This document shows, piece after piece, positions 17,733 to 27,000 of a stretch of DNA of 64,000 nt. This DNA comes from Bifidobacterium callitrichos DSM 23973 (GTDB lineage: Bacteria > Actinomycetota > Actinomycetes > Actinomycetales > Bifidobacteriaceae). The position numbers and the translations under genes were made by a program. The stretch spans positions 44,897 to 108,896 of the forward strand of contig NZ_JGYS01000015.1 of the NCBI RefSeq assembly GCF_000741175.1. Direction: 5' to 3'. The notes under the pieces were generated by a model that was not told where the DNA came from, searched no databases, and saw only the letters and a list, made by a program, of their open reading frames with translations. Every line of letters begins with the position of its first letter. Positions within the stretch are counted from its first letter, which is position 1.

Positions 17733-19172
17733 TTGGCTACTACGAGCACGACGGCCGGCGACAAGACCGAGGACACCACGGACGAGACCAAGGCCGCCTC
17801 CGCCAAGAAAGCCAGCACCGCACGCAAGACAGCCGCAAGGAAGTCCACCGCGAAGAAGGCTGCGACCGGCAAGACGGCGGCGAAGGGCACGGCCAAGCGC
17901 GCCGGCCGCAAGAAGACGGAGAAGGCGGAGGAGCCCGTCAAGCCCGTGGATGGCGAGGAGCCCGTCGATCAGCTGGAGGATGACGAGGACGACGATCTCG
18001 AGGTCGACGACATCGACGACATCGACGAGGTCGACGGCGAGGACGTCGACGATCCGGACGTGGACGGGGATGACGAGGACTCCGACGACGAATCCGAGGA
18101 TGACGAGGATGAGGACGACGACGAGGAGGACAAGCCCGAAGTCGTCGAGGAGCCCAAGCAGAAGGGCGCCTTCGTCGTGCGCGATGACGACGATGACGAC
18201 GAGCCCCGCCGCCGCGGCAAGGCGGGCAACCCGAAGCGTCGCGTGATCACCGCCGGCGCCACCGCGGATCCGGTCAAGGACTACCTCAAGCAGATCGGCC
18301 GTGTGAACCTGTTGAACGCCGAGCAGGAGGTCGACCTGTCCGAGCGCATCGAGGCCGGCCTGTACGCCCAGCATCTGCTGGACACCGAGGGCGACAAGAT
18401 GGACTTCAAGCGCAAGCGCGAGCTCAAGTGGGCCGCGAACGACGGCAAGAAGGCCAAGGACCACCTGCTGGAGGCCAACCTGCGACTGGTCGTCTCGCTC
18501 GCCAAGCGCTACACCGGCCGCGGCATGCTCTTCCTCGACCTCATTCAGGAGGGCAACCTCGGTCTGATCCGCGCGGTCGAGAAGTTCGACTGGAAGAAGG
18601 GCTTCAAGTTCTCCACGTACGCCACGTGGTGGATCCGTCAGGCCATCACCCGAGCCATGGCCGATCAGGCGCGCACCATCCGCGTGCCCGTGCACATGGT
18701 CGAGGTCATCAACAAGCTCTCGCGCGTGCAGCGCCAGATGCTGCAGGATCTGGGACGCGAGCCCACGCCGGACGAGCTGGCCCGCGAGCTCGACATGCCC
18801 GTCGAGAAGGTGCAGGAGGTGCAGAAGTACGGTCGTGAGCCGATCTCGCTGCACACCCCGCTCGGCGAGGACGGCGACTCCGAGTTCGGCGACCTCATCG
18901 AGGACACCGACGCCATCGCCCCGTCCGACGCCGTCGCGTTCTCCCTGCTGCAGGAGCAGTTCAAGAGCGTGCTGGAGACGCTCTCTCCGCGCGAATCCGG
19001 CGTCATCAAGATGCGCTATGGCCTGGAGGACGGCCAGCCCAAGACCCTCGACGACATCGGCCGCGTGTACGGCGTGACCCGCGAACGCATCCGCCAGATC
19101 GAATCGAAGACCATGTCGAAGCTGCGTCACCCGTCCCGCTCGCAGACCCTGCGCGACTTCCTTGACCAGTGA
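17733..19172 (+). CDS. rpoD: Principal RNA polymerase sigma factor (RpoD/HrdB/SigA)
   Basis: This 479-residue primary sigma factor has a long N-terminal extension. The first part is Lys/Ala-rich and histone-like ([20 protein letters not shown]). It is followed by an almost pure acidic stretch at about residues 75-150. Regions 1.2-4.2 follow: [16 protein letters not shown], the region 2 core [32 protein letters not shown], and region 4 [21 protein letters not shown]. It directs transcription of housekeeping genes. The TTG at 17733 was chosen because gaggagga lies 5 bases upstream. The basic-acidic N-terminal arrangement is typical of actinobacterial HrdB/SigA. Confidence 0.95.
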   Translation: MATTSTTAGDKTEDTTDETKAASAKKASTARKTAARKSTAKKAATGKTAAKGTAKRAGRKKTEKAEEPVKPVDGEEPVDQLEDDEDDDLEVDDIDDIDEVDGEDVDDPDVDGDDEDSDDESEDDEDEDDDEEDKPEVVEEPKQKGAFVVRDDDDDDEPRRRGKAGNPKRRVITAGATADPVKDYLKQIGRVNLLNAEQEVDLSERIEAGLYAQHLLDTEGDKMDFKRKRELKWAANDGKKAKDHLLEANLRLVVSLAKRYTGRGMLFLDLIQEGNLGLIRAVEKFDWKKGFKFSTYATWWIRQAITRAMADQARTIRVPVHMVEVINKLSRVQRQMLQDLGREPTPDELARELDMPVEKVQEVQKYGREPISLHTPLGEDGDSEFGDLIEDTDAIAPSDAVAFSLLQEQFKSVLETLSPRESGVIKMRYGLEDGQPKTLDDIGRVYGVTRERIRQIESKTMSKLRHPSRSQTLRDFLDQ

Positions 19173-19246
19173 GTCGCCGGGCCAGACCTGTGAACGCAGT
19201 CAACTGCGGCATGTGACGACCTACTCATCCAGCCAACGGAAGGATT

Positions 19247-21508
19247 ATGGCGAAAGAAGAATACGGCGCGAAGGATCTTGCCGTCCTCGAAGGGCTTGAC
19301 GCGGTGCGCAAGCGTCCCGGCATGTACATCGGCACCACCGACAGCCAGGGCCTCATGCACTGCCTGTGGGAGATCATCGACAATTCGGTCGACGAGGCGC
19401 TGGCGGGGTTCTGCGACGACATCGTCGTGACCCTGCACACCGACGGATCGATCGAGGTAGCCGACAACGGTCGAGGCATCCCCGTCGACAAGGAGCCGAA
19501 GACCGGTCTGTCGGGCGTTGAGGTCGTCATGACCAAGCTGCATGCCGGAGCGAAGTTCGGCAGCTCCTCCTACAACGCGGTCGGCGGTCTGCACGGCGTC
19601 GGCTCGTCCGTCGTCAACGCGTTGAGCTCCCGTCTCGACGTGTACGTGGACCGTGAGGGACTGACGCATCACATGTCGTTCCATCAGGGACATCCCGGCG
19701 TCTACGCGGATGCCGACACCGAGCATCCCTCGCCGGATTCGCCGTTCAAGCGCACGCGCAAGAACCGTCCCACCGAGCTGGAGATCACGGGCAAGGTGCC
19801 CGCCAAGCGCACCGGAACGCGCATCCGCTACTGGGCGGACCCTGAGATCTTCAACAGCACCGCCGAGTTCTCCTACGAGCGGCTCATCGATCGCGTGCGC
19901 CAGACCAGCTTTCTTGTGCCCGGACTCAAGATCACCGTCATCGACGAGAACGTGCCGGCCACCGGCGACGCATCCGTCGACGAGATGCTTGAAGTCGACG
20001 GGGATGAGGTTTCGGACGGCACCCCGATCGCGGACGAGCAGGCCGAGACACCGGAACCGGATAGCGCCGTCGTGCCGCAGGGCGTGGCCGTCGCCAAGGC
20101 CGACGCGGCGAACCGCACGCACGCACGCGTCGAGGAGTTCCGCCACACCGGCGGCGTGAAGGACTTCGTCGACTTCCTGTCGCACGGCGAACCCGTGAGC
20201 GACATCTGGCGCATCCAGGGTGAGGACACCTACGAGGAGGAGACGCAGAGCGTCGGCGAGAACGGCGAGCTGCACGCGCAGAAGGTCACCCGCACCTGCG
20301 GCGTCGACATCGCGCTGCGCTGGGTCAACGGATACGACACCACCATCCGCAGCTTCGTGAACATCATCGAGACCCCGGGCGGCGGCATGCACGTCGACGG
20401 CCTCATGAACTCGGTCACCAGACAGGTACGCAAGGCCGTCGAGGCGAACGCCCGCAGGCTCAAGGTGAACCTCAGGGATTCCAACATGCGCGTCGAACGC
20501 GACGACATCATGGCGGGTCTCGTCGCCGTCGTCACGGTGCGCATCGCCGAACCGCAGTTCCAGGGGCAGACCAAGGACGTGCTCGGCACCGCTCAGGTCA
20601 AGCCGATCGTCACGCGCATGGCCGACAGCCAGTTCGGCGAGATGATCTCCGGATCCAAGCGCGGCTACAAGGAGCAGTCCGGCCGCGTGCTCGAGAAGAT
20701 CGTCGGAGAGATGCACGCCCGCGTCCAGTCGCGCAAGGCCAAGGAGGTGACGCGTCGCAAGAACGCGCTCGAATCCGCATCCATGCCATCCAAGCTGTCC
20801 GACTGCCAGCCGGGCAATGATGATGTGGCCGAACTGTTCATCGTCGAGGGTGATTCCGCACTCGGCACCGCCAAGGCCGCCCGCAACTCGGGCTTCCAGG
20901 CGTTGCTGCCGATCCGAGGCAAGATCCTCAACGTGCAGAAGGCGTCGATCACGCAGATGCTGTCGAACAAGGAGTGCGCGGCCATCATCCAGGTGGTGGG
21001 CGCGGGCAGCGGACAGAGCTTCGACATCGAACAGTCCCGCTACCACAAGGTCATCATGATGACCGATGCCGATGTGGATGGCGCGCATATCCGCATTCTG
21101 CTGCTCACCCTCTTCTACCGCTATATGCGCCCGCTCATCGAGCACGGCTACGTGTACGCGGCCGTGCCGCCGCTCCACCGCATCGCGCTGGCCGGCTCGC
21201 ACAAGGGCGAGTACATCTACACGTACTCCGACGACGAGCTCGAGGGCAAGCTCGCCGATCTGGATAGCAGGCGCATCTCCTACAATCCCGACATCCAGCG
21301 CTACAAGGGTCTGGGCGAGATGGACGCCGATCAGTTGGCGGACACCACGATGGACCCGCGCACGCGCATGCTGCGCCGCATCCGCATGGAGGACGCCGCG
21401 CAGGCCGCCGAGATCTTCGATCTGCTCATGGGTGACGATGTGCCGCCTCGCAAGGCGTTCATCGTCGAGAACGCCGACGACTTCGATCGCTCCAAGATCG
21501 ACACCTGA
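19247..21508 (+). CDS. parE: DNA topoisomerase IV subunit B
   Basis: This 753-residue type II topoisomerase ATPase subunit shows the GHKL fold (EIIDNSVDEALAGF, VADNGRGIPVD, VGGLHGVGSSVVNALSS). It also has the TOPRIM domain (FIVEGDSALGTAK, MMTDADVDGAHIR) and the C-terminal YKGLGEMDADQLADTTMDP. An acidic insertion of about 45 residues near 250-295 (DASVDEMLEVDGDEVSDG onward) lies in the transducer region. The partner ParC is at 32158-34833 on the opposite strand. A separate gyrase is assumed elsewhere. That the pair is topoisomerase IV rather than gyrase is inferred from their separation and the weak GyrA-box in the partner. Confidence 0.9.
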   Translation: MAKEEYGAKDLAVLEGLDAVRKRPGMYIGTTDSQGLMHCLWEIIDNSVDEALAGFCDDIVVTLHTDGSIEVADNGRGIPVDKEPKTGLSGVEVVMTKLHAGAKFGSSSYNAVGGLHGVGSSVVNALSSRLDVYVDREGLTHHMSFHQGHPGVYADADTEHPSPDSPFKRTRKNRPTELEITGKVPAKRTGTRIRYWADPEIFNSTAEFSYERLIDRVRQTSFLVPGLKITVIDENVPATGDASVDEMLEVDGDEVSDGTPIADEQAETPEPDSAVVPQGVAVAKADAANRTHARVEEFRHTGGVKDFVDFLSHGEPVSDIWRIQGEDTYEEETQSVGENGELHAQKVTRTCGVDIALRWVNGYDTTIRSFVNIIETPGGGMHVDGLMNSVTRQVRKAVEANARRLKVNLRDSNMRVERDDIMAGLVAVVTVRIAEPQFQGQTKDVLGTAQVKPIVTRMADSQFGEMISGSKRGYKEQSGRVLEKIVGEMHARVQSRKAKEVTRRKNALESASMPSKLSDCQPGNDDVAELFIVEGDSALGTAKAARNSGFQALLPIRGKILNVQKASITQMLSNKECAAIIQVVGAGSGQSFDIEQSRYHKVIMMTDADVDGAHIRILLLTLFYRYMRPLIEHGYVYAAVPPLHRIALAGSHKGEYIYTYSDDELEGKLADLDSRRISYNPDIQRYKGLGEMDADQLADTTMDPRTRMLRRIRMEDAAQAAEIFDLLMGDDVPPRKAFIVENADDFDRSKIDT

Positions 21509-21526
21509 TCGATTCCCGATCGATTC

Positions 21527-21570
21527 CCCCGATCGCCTTGCGGCATCGCCCTGCCGGAGGGCGATCGGGG
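21527..21570 (+). terminator. parE terminator
   Basis: Bases 21527-21537 pair with 21560-21570 (11 bp). Inside the loop, cggca (21541-21545) can pair with tgccg (21552-21556). The tail is only weakly T-rich. Confidence 0.55.
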
Positions 21571-21594
21571 TTCGTCCGCCCTCGCGGAGAGGAC

Positions 21595-21600
21595 TATGCT
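21595..21600 (+). promoter_or_regulatory. -10-like TATGCT, 7 bases before the ribokinase-like gene
   Basis: TATGCT is followed by gtagcac and the GTG start at 21608. No ribosome site is at a useful distance, so a leaderless start is likely. Confidence 0.5.
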
Positions 21601-21607
21601 GTAGCAC

Positions 21608-22639
21608 GTGAACATCGTGATGAACAATACGGCAGCGTCCGCCGCGAAGGGCGTTGAACGACCGCAGATGCCGCAGGCCATCCGTGAACGGCTGCTCGCC
21701 CTTGGAGGCGGCGAACCCGTCGCCGTGGTCGGGTCGATGAACGCGGACTACACGGTCGCCACACGGCGTCTGCCTCAGCCCGGCGAGACGGTCGCGGGAG
21801 GCGTCCTCAAGATCCTGCCCGGCGGCAAGGGCGCGAACCAGGCGGCCAGTGCGGCGCGTCTGGGGGCGAACGTACGTATGTACGGCGCGGTCGGCGATGA
21901 TTCGAATGCCGAATTCCTGCTCAGCAGGCTCGATGACGCCGGTGTGGACACCTCCGAGATCCTGCACGCCGAAGGGGCGAGCGGCACCACGGTCATCACC
22001 GTGGACGCCGAAGGTGAGAACACCATCGTCTATTCTGCGGGTGCGAACGGCAAGGTCAGCGCCGGATACGTGCAGGCGCACGGCGACGGCCTGGCCGAGG
22101 CGCGCGTGCTCGGTCTGTGCCTCGAAAGCCCGCTGACCACCGTGATCGCCGCCGCGAGAATGGCTCACGACAGCGGAGTGACCGTCCTGCTCAACGAATC
22201 CCCGTTCCTCCCCGAACTGCCGCACGAGCTCGTCGAAGCCACCGACATCCTGCTCGTCAACGAACACGAGGCGGCGTTGCTGCTCGAGCTCGATCCTCCC
22301 GCCGATGGAGACTGGGGAGAGCTGGACTGGTCCGACGTGGTTGAGCGCTTCTCCGACTACGGGTTCGATCGGGCGATCGTCACGCTCGGTGCGGAGGGTT
22401 CCATCGTCGTCGACGACGGGCACTGGCATCGCGTGTCCGCCGCGAGGATCGACGCGGTGGACACCACCGGCTGTGGTGACTCGTTCATGGGCACGATCCT
22501 CGCCGGACTCGCAGCCGGATACACGCTACTGCAGTGCGCGCAGATCGCCTCGTACGTGGCCGCATTCGCCGCCACCAAGCTCGGCGCGCAATCCTCCTAC
22601 GGCACGGCCGTCGAGATCGCCGACTACTTCGCAGCCTGA
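21608..22639 (+). CDS. PfkB-family carbohydrate kinase (ribokinase-like)
   Basis: This 343-residue sugar kinase shows both PfkB signatures: the N-terminal GSMNADYTVATRRLPQPGETV with LPGGKGANQAASAARLG near residues 38-80, and the C-terminal DTTGCGDSFMGTILAGLAAG with the catalytic Asp near 292. The GGKGANQA box and overall length favour ribokinase, which makes ribose 5-phosphate, but other pentoses are possible. The GTG at 21608 is supported by the -10-like hexamer 7 bases upstream. An in-frame ATG at 21620 is the alternative. No ribose transporter is adjacent. Confidence 0.85.
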   Translation: MNIVMNNTAASAAKGVERPQMPQAIRERLLALGGGEPVAVVGSMNADYTVATRRLPQPGETVAGGVLKILPGGKGANQAASAARLGANVRMYGAVGDDSNAEFLLSRLDDAGVDTSEILHAEGASGTTVITVDAEGENTIVYSAGANGKVSAGYVQAHGDGLAEARVLGLCLESPLTTVIAAARMAHDSGVTVLLNESPFLPELPHELVEATDILLVNEHEAALLLELDPPADGDWGELDWSDVVERFSDYGFDRAIVTLGAEGSIVVDDGHWHRVSAARIDAVDTTGCGDSFMGTILAGLAAGYTLLQCAQIASYVAAFAATKLGAQSSYGTAVEIADYFAA

Positions 22640-22759
22640 ATCCAGCGCGATTCGTCGGGCGTCATCATCGCCCGGCGTGTTATCCCCGGCCCTCCGTAGT
22701 ATGTACGACCGTACGCATCGTGTTGTGCATATCACATTCTCAACCTTGAAGGAGGGCCG

Positions 22760-23944
22760 ATGGCAAGCCTGCTGCTCGCCGTGATCTATCTGTCGTTCAT
22801 CAGCCTCGGGCTGCCCGATGCGTTGCTCGGCGCCGCATGGCCGACCATGAGCCAGGATCTCGGGGCGCCAGTCTCATGGGCCGGCGGCATCTCCATGACG
22901 ATCTCCGCGGCGACCATCTGCTCGGCGCTGATGAGCGACCGCATGACCCTGCGCTTCGGGGCGGGCCGCGTCACCGCCGTGTCGGTCGGTCTCACCGCCG
23001 CTGCGCTGATGGGATTCTCGATCGCGCCGAACTACTGGACGCTCATCGCGCTCGCCATCCCGTACGGACTCGGCGCAGGCGGCGTGGACGCGGCGCTCAA
23101 CAACTACGTCGCCATCCACTACGAAAGCCGACACATGAGCTGGCTGCACTGCATGTGGGGCGTGGGCGCGCTCACCGGCCCGTACGTGATGGGCTACGCA
23201 TTGTCCCACGGACAGGGGTGGCCGTGGGGCTACCGGTACATCGGATTCATCCAGATCGCACTGACCGCCATCGTCATCATCAGCCTGCCCCTGTGGAAGG
23301 CGCGCAGAAGGCCGCAGACGACCGTTTCGACCGCCGCATCGGATGCGAACGGCGAACCCCGCAAGCCGCTCGGCATCAAGGGGGTGGTCGCCATCAAGGG
23401 CGCGAGCGAGATCCTGCTCATGTTCCTGTGCTACTGCGCCATCGAATCCACCTGCATGCTCTGGGGATCGACCTACATGGTCATGGGGCACGGCATCGGC
23501 AAAGCCGAAGCCGCCAGCTGGATCAGCCTGTTCTTCATCGGCATCACCGTCGGCCGAGCCTTAAGCGGATTCCTCACCATGCGTCTCGCCGACCATCAGA
23601 TGATCCGCCTCGGACAGGCGCTCATCCTCGCCGGAATCGTCATCATGCTCCTGCCTCTGCCGCACCACATCGGCGTATTCGCGGGACTGACGATCATCGG
23701 ACTCGGCTGCGCCCCCGTCTACCCCTGCATCATCCACTCCACGCCCGCCTACTTCGGCGAGGAGAACTCACAGGCCATCGTCGGCGTGCAGATGGCATGC
23801 GCCTACGTCGGCACGATGCTCATGCCGCCGCTGTTCGGACTCATCGCCCAATACATGACGGTCGACCTGTTCCCGTGCTTCCTGCTCGTCTTCCTCGCGC
23901 TGATGGTCGCCATGCACGAATCGCTGCGCCGCAAACGAGGCTGA
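22760..23944 (+). CDS. Major facilitator superfamily transporter
   Basis: This 394-residue carrier has about 12 hydrophobic segments in two halves, joined by a basic loop near residues 180-210 (WKARRRPQTTVSTAASDANG). The first helix reads LLLAVIYLSFISLGLPDALLG, and the second half repeats a similar pattern. This SFISLGLPDALLGAAWP opening is seen in FucP/YbjJ-like MFS proteins of Gram-positives; the substrate is not predictable. The ribosome site gaaggaggg precedes the ATG by 4 bases. It may serve the adjacent sugar kinase, but that is inference from position only. Confidence 0.85.
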   Translation: MASLLLAVIYLSFISLGLPDALLGAAWPTMSQDLGAPVSWAGGISMTISAATICSALMSDRMTLRFGAGRVTAVSVGLTAAALMGFSIAPNYWTLIALAIPYGLGAGGVDAALNNYVAIHYESRHMSWLHCMWGVGALTGPYVMGYALSHGQGWPWGYRYIGFIQIALTAIVIISLPLWKARRRPQTTVSTAASDANGEPRKPLGIKGVVAIKGASEILLMFLCYCAIESTCMLWGSTYMVMGHGIGKAEAASWISLFFIGITVGRALSGFLTMRLADHQMIRLGQALILAGIVIMLLPLPHHIGVFAGLTIIGLGCAPVYPCIIHSTPAYFGEENSQAIVGVQMACAYVGTMLMPPLFGLIAQYMTVDLFPCFLLVFLALMVAMHESLRRKRG

Positions 23945-24000
23945 TCCGAGAGGGGCGCGAATCCCGCGAGGGAGAGTGTCGGCACGTCGCGGCCGCGAGC

Positions 24001-24006
24001 CATAAT
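24001..24006 (+). promoter_or_regulatory. -10-like CATAAT, 7 bases before lhr
   Basis: CATAAT is followed by cgaacat and the ATG at 24014. There is no Shine-Dalgarno sequence in between, so this is another leaderless candidate. Confidence 0.45.
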
Positions 24007-24013
24007 CGAACAT

Positions 24014-27000
24014 ATGTGCGAATGTCTGGCGTCGTTCTCGAAACCCACACGGGAGTGGTTCCGACATGCCTTCGATGCGCCCACCGAGGCGCAACGCGAG
24101 GCATGGCCAGCCATCCGATCCGGCGCCAACACGCTCGTCATCGCGCCCACCGGATCCGGCAAGACCCTGTGCGCGTTCCTCTCCGCCATAGACCGCCTCA
24201 TGACGGATCGGAACGACATCGGCGCGGGCGCCTCCGGCAAGCGCCCACGCGGCGTCAGAATCCTCTACATCTCCCCGCTCAAGGCGCTCGCCGTCGACGT
24301 CGCGAAGAACCTCGAAGCGCCTCTCGACGGCATCGCACGCCAATGCGAGACGATGGGACTGGCCGCGCCATCCATCCGCGTGGCCACCCGCAGCGGGGAT
24401 ACCACGCCCAAGGAACGCCGCGCCATCGCCACGCATCCGCCGGACATCCTCGTCACCACACCGGAGTCGCTGTATCTCATCCTCACCTCGAAAGCGCGGC
24501 GCATCCTCAGGACCGTCGACACCGTCATCGTCGACGAGGTCCATGCGCTCGCCGGAACCAAGCGCGGCGCGCATCTCGCCCTGAGCCTCGAACGTCTCGA
24601 CGACCTCATCGCCGGAACGGAACGGGACCCGCGCGCGTCCGACCGCGTGACCGCCGTACGGCCCGCGCAGCGCATCGGCCTGTCCGCCACGGTGAATCCT
24701 CCCGCCGAGGCCGCACGGTTCCTCGGCGGATCGCGTCCGGTCACCATCGTCAACCCGGGCTCGCGGCCGCAGATGGACCTGAAGGTCGTCGAGCCTCTGG
24801 CGGACATGCGTGATCTGCAATCCGCGAACGTCCCGCACCGTGCCGGAGGCGTCGATCACGAATCCTCCACTGTCGGATATATCTCCGGCGTCACGCCGTC
24901 CATGCGGCGTCTTGCCGAACGCAAGGGACTCGTCGGCGATTCGTCTGCGATCATCGGCGCCTCCTCGGACCGCACATCCGGTTCGATCTGGCCGGTGGTC
25001 GAGGCGAGCGTCCTCGACGAGATCCTCGCACATTCGACCACGCTCGTGTTCGTCAACTCCCGTGGTCTTGCCGAAAAGCTCACCGCCCGTCTCAACGATC
25101 TGTACGCCGAACGTAGGGGAGGCGGGGGAGGCGGAAAGTCCGGAAGCGGGGACAAGGCGTCGCCGGAGGGGCGTGAGGGATTCGCGCCCCATTACGACGC
25201 CGTGGTCGGTTCGACCACGATGCTTGTCGGATCGCACGGTCCGGATGACGTGATCGCGATGGCGCATCACGGATCCGTGTCGAAGGACCGGCGCAAGCAG
25301 ATCGAGGAGCGTCTCAAACGCGGCGAGCTGCGCTGCGTGGTCGCGACCAGCAGCCTCGAGCTCGGCATCGACATGGGATCGGTGGATCTGGTCATCCAGA
25401 TCTCGCCGCCGTTGTCCGTCGCATCCGGGCTGCAGCGCGTTGGCCGCGCCGACCATCGTGTGGGCGGCGTCTCGCATGCCCTGTTCTACCCGTTGACGCG
25501 TGAGCAGATCGTCGGTGTGGTGGCCAGCATCGAAAGCATGCGCGCAGGGGATATCGAACCTCTGGCCGTGCCACGCAATCCGCTCGACATCCTCGCCCAG
25601 CAGACCGTGGCCGCCGCGTCGATGGACGACCTCAATCCGGACGCATGGTATGCGACGGTACGTCGTGCCGCACCGTTCGTCTCCCTCGAACGGGACATGT
25701 TCGACGCGGTCATGGGCATGATGACCGGCGCATACGACACCGAGGAGTTCTCGGCGTTCCGGCCGCCGCTCATGTGGAATCATGAGGCCGACCTCATCTC
25801 CGCCCGACCCGGAGCCCAACGCCTCGCCGTCACCTCCGGCGGCACCATACCCGACCGTGGCCTGTACACGGTGGTCCTGCCCGAGGCCGACGCCGGCAGG
25901 GGGCAGCGCCGGGTCGGCGAACTCGACGAGGAGATGGTCTACGAGTCACGCGTCGGCGACATCATCACCCTCGGCACCTCCACGTGGCAGATCCAGGAGA
26001 TCACCCGGGATCGCGTCATCGTCACGCCGGCACCGGGCCGTACCGCACGCCTGCCGTTCTGGCACGGCGAGGAATCCGGACGCGACGCCGGATTCGGCCG
26101 TGCCAAAGGCCGGTTCCTACGCGAGACCGCATCCGGGCTTCGCTCCGCCGCCGCGGACGATGGCTCGCCCACGTTCGACCGTCATACCCTGAACCGGCTG
26201 CACGCCGATGGTCTTGACGACAACGCCGTATCCAACCTCGCCCGGCTGCTCGCCGAGCAGCGGACCGCCACCGGAGTCGTGCCGAACGATATGGCCATCG
26301 TCGTCGAACGATGCCCCGACGAGGAGGGCGACTGGCGCATCATCATCCACTCGCCGTACGGCCGACGCGTCCATGAACCCTGGTCGATGGCCGTCACCGC
26401 ACGTCTCAAGGCGCGCTACGGCTTCGACGGACAGGCATACGCGGCGGACGACGGCATCGTCATCCGCCTGCCCGACGGCGTGGGCGAGATACCCCTTCGC
26501 GAACTGCTGCTGTTCGATCCGGATGATCTACAGCGACTCGTCGAAACGGGAGTGGGGGAGAGTGTACTGTACGCGGCCCGGTTCCGCGAATGCGCCGCCC
26601 GATCCCTGTTCTTGCCGCGCATCGAACCCGGCCGACGCGTGCCGTTATGGCAGCAGCGGCTGCGCGCCGCCCAACTGCTCAACGCCGCGCGCGTCAGACG
26701 CAACTTCCCGCTGCTGCTGGAAACCGCCCGCGAATGTCTGCAGGACGTTTACGACCTGCCCGCACTGCGCGAGCTCATGACCGCGCTCGCCTCCGATCGC
26801 ATCGGACTGCGGATCGTGACGACGGATACCCCCTCGCCGTTCGCTGAGAACCTGCTGTTCGGCTTCGTCGGCTCGGTCATGTACCAGTACGACGTGCCGC
26901 AGGCGGAACGCGGCGTGCGACTGCTGTCCATGGACCCCGAAGTGCTGGAACGTCTGCTCGGTGTCACCGATATGGCCACCGTGCTCGACCCGGATGCCAT

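Noticed and set aside
17960..18180. Dense GAC/GAG repeats resembling a tandem repeat array
   Set aside because: They encode the acidic N-terminal region of the sigma factor. The repeats are irregular and need no separate explanation.
19127..22429. Very long open frame opposite parE and the kinase gene
   Set aside because: It is antisense to two strongly conserved genes, its product has no domain, and such frames arise by chance in GC-rich DNA.
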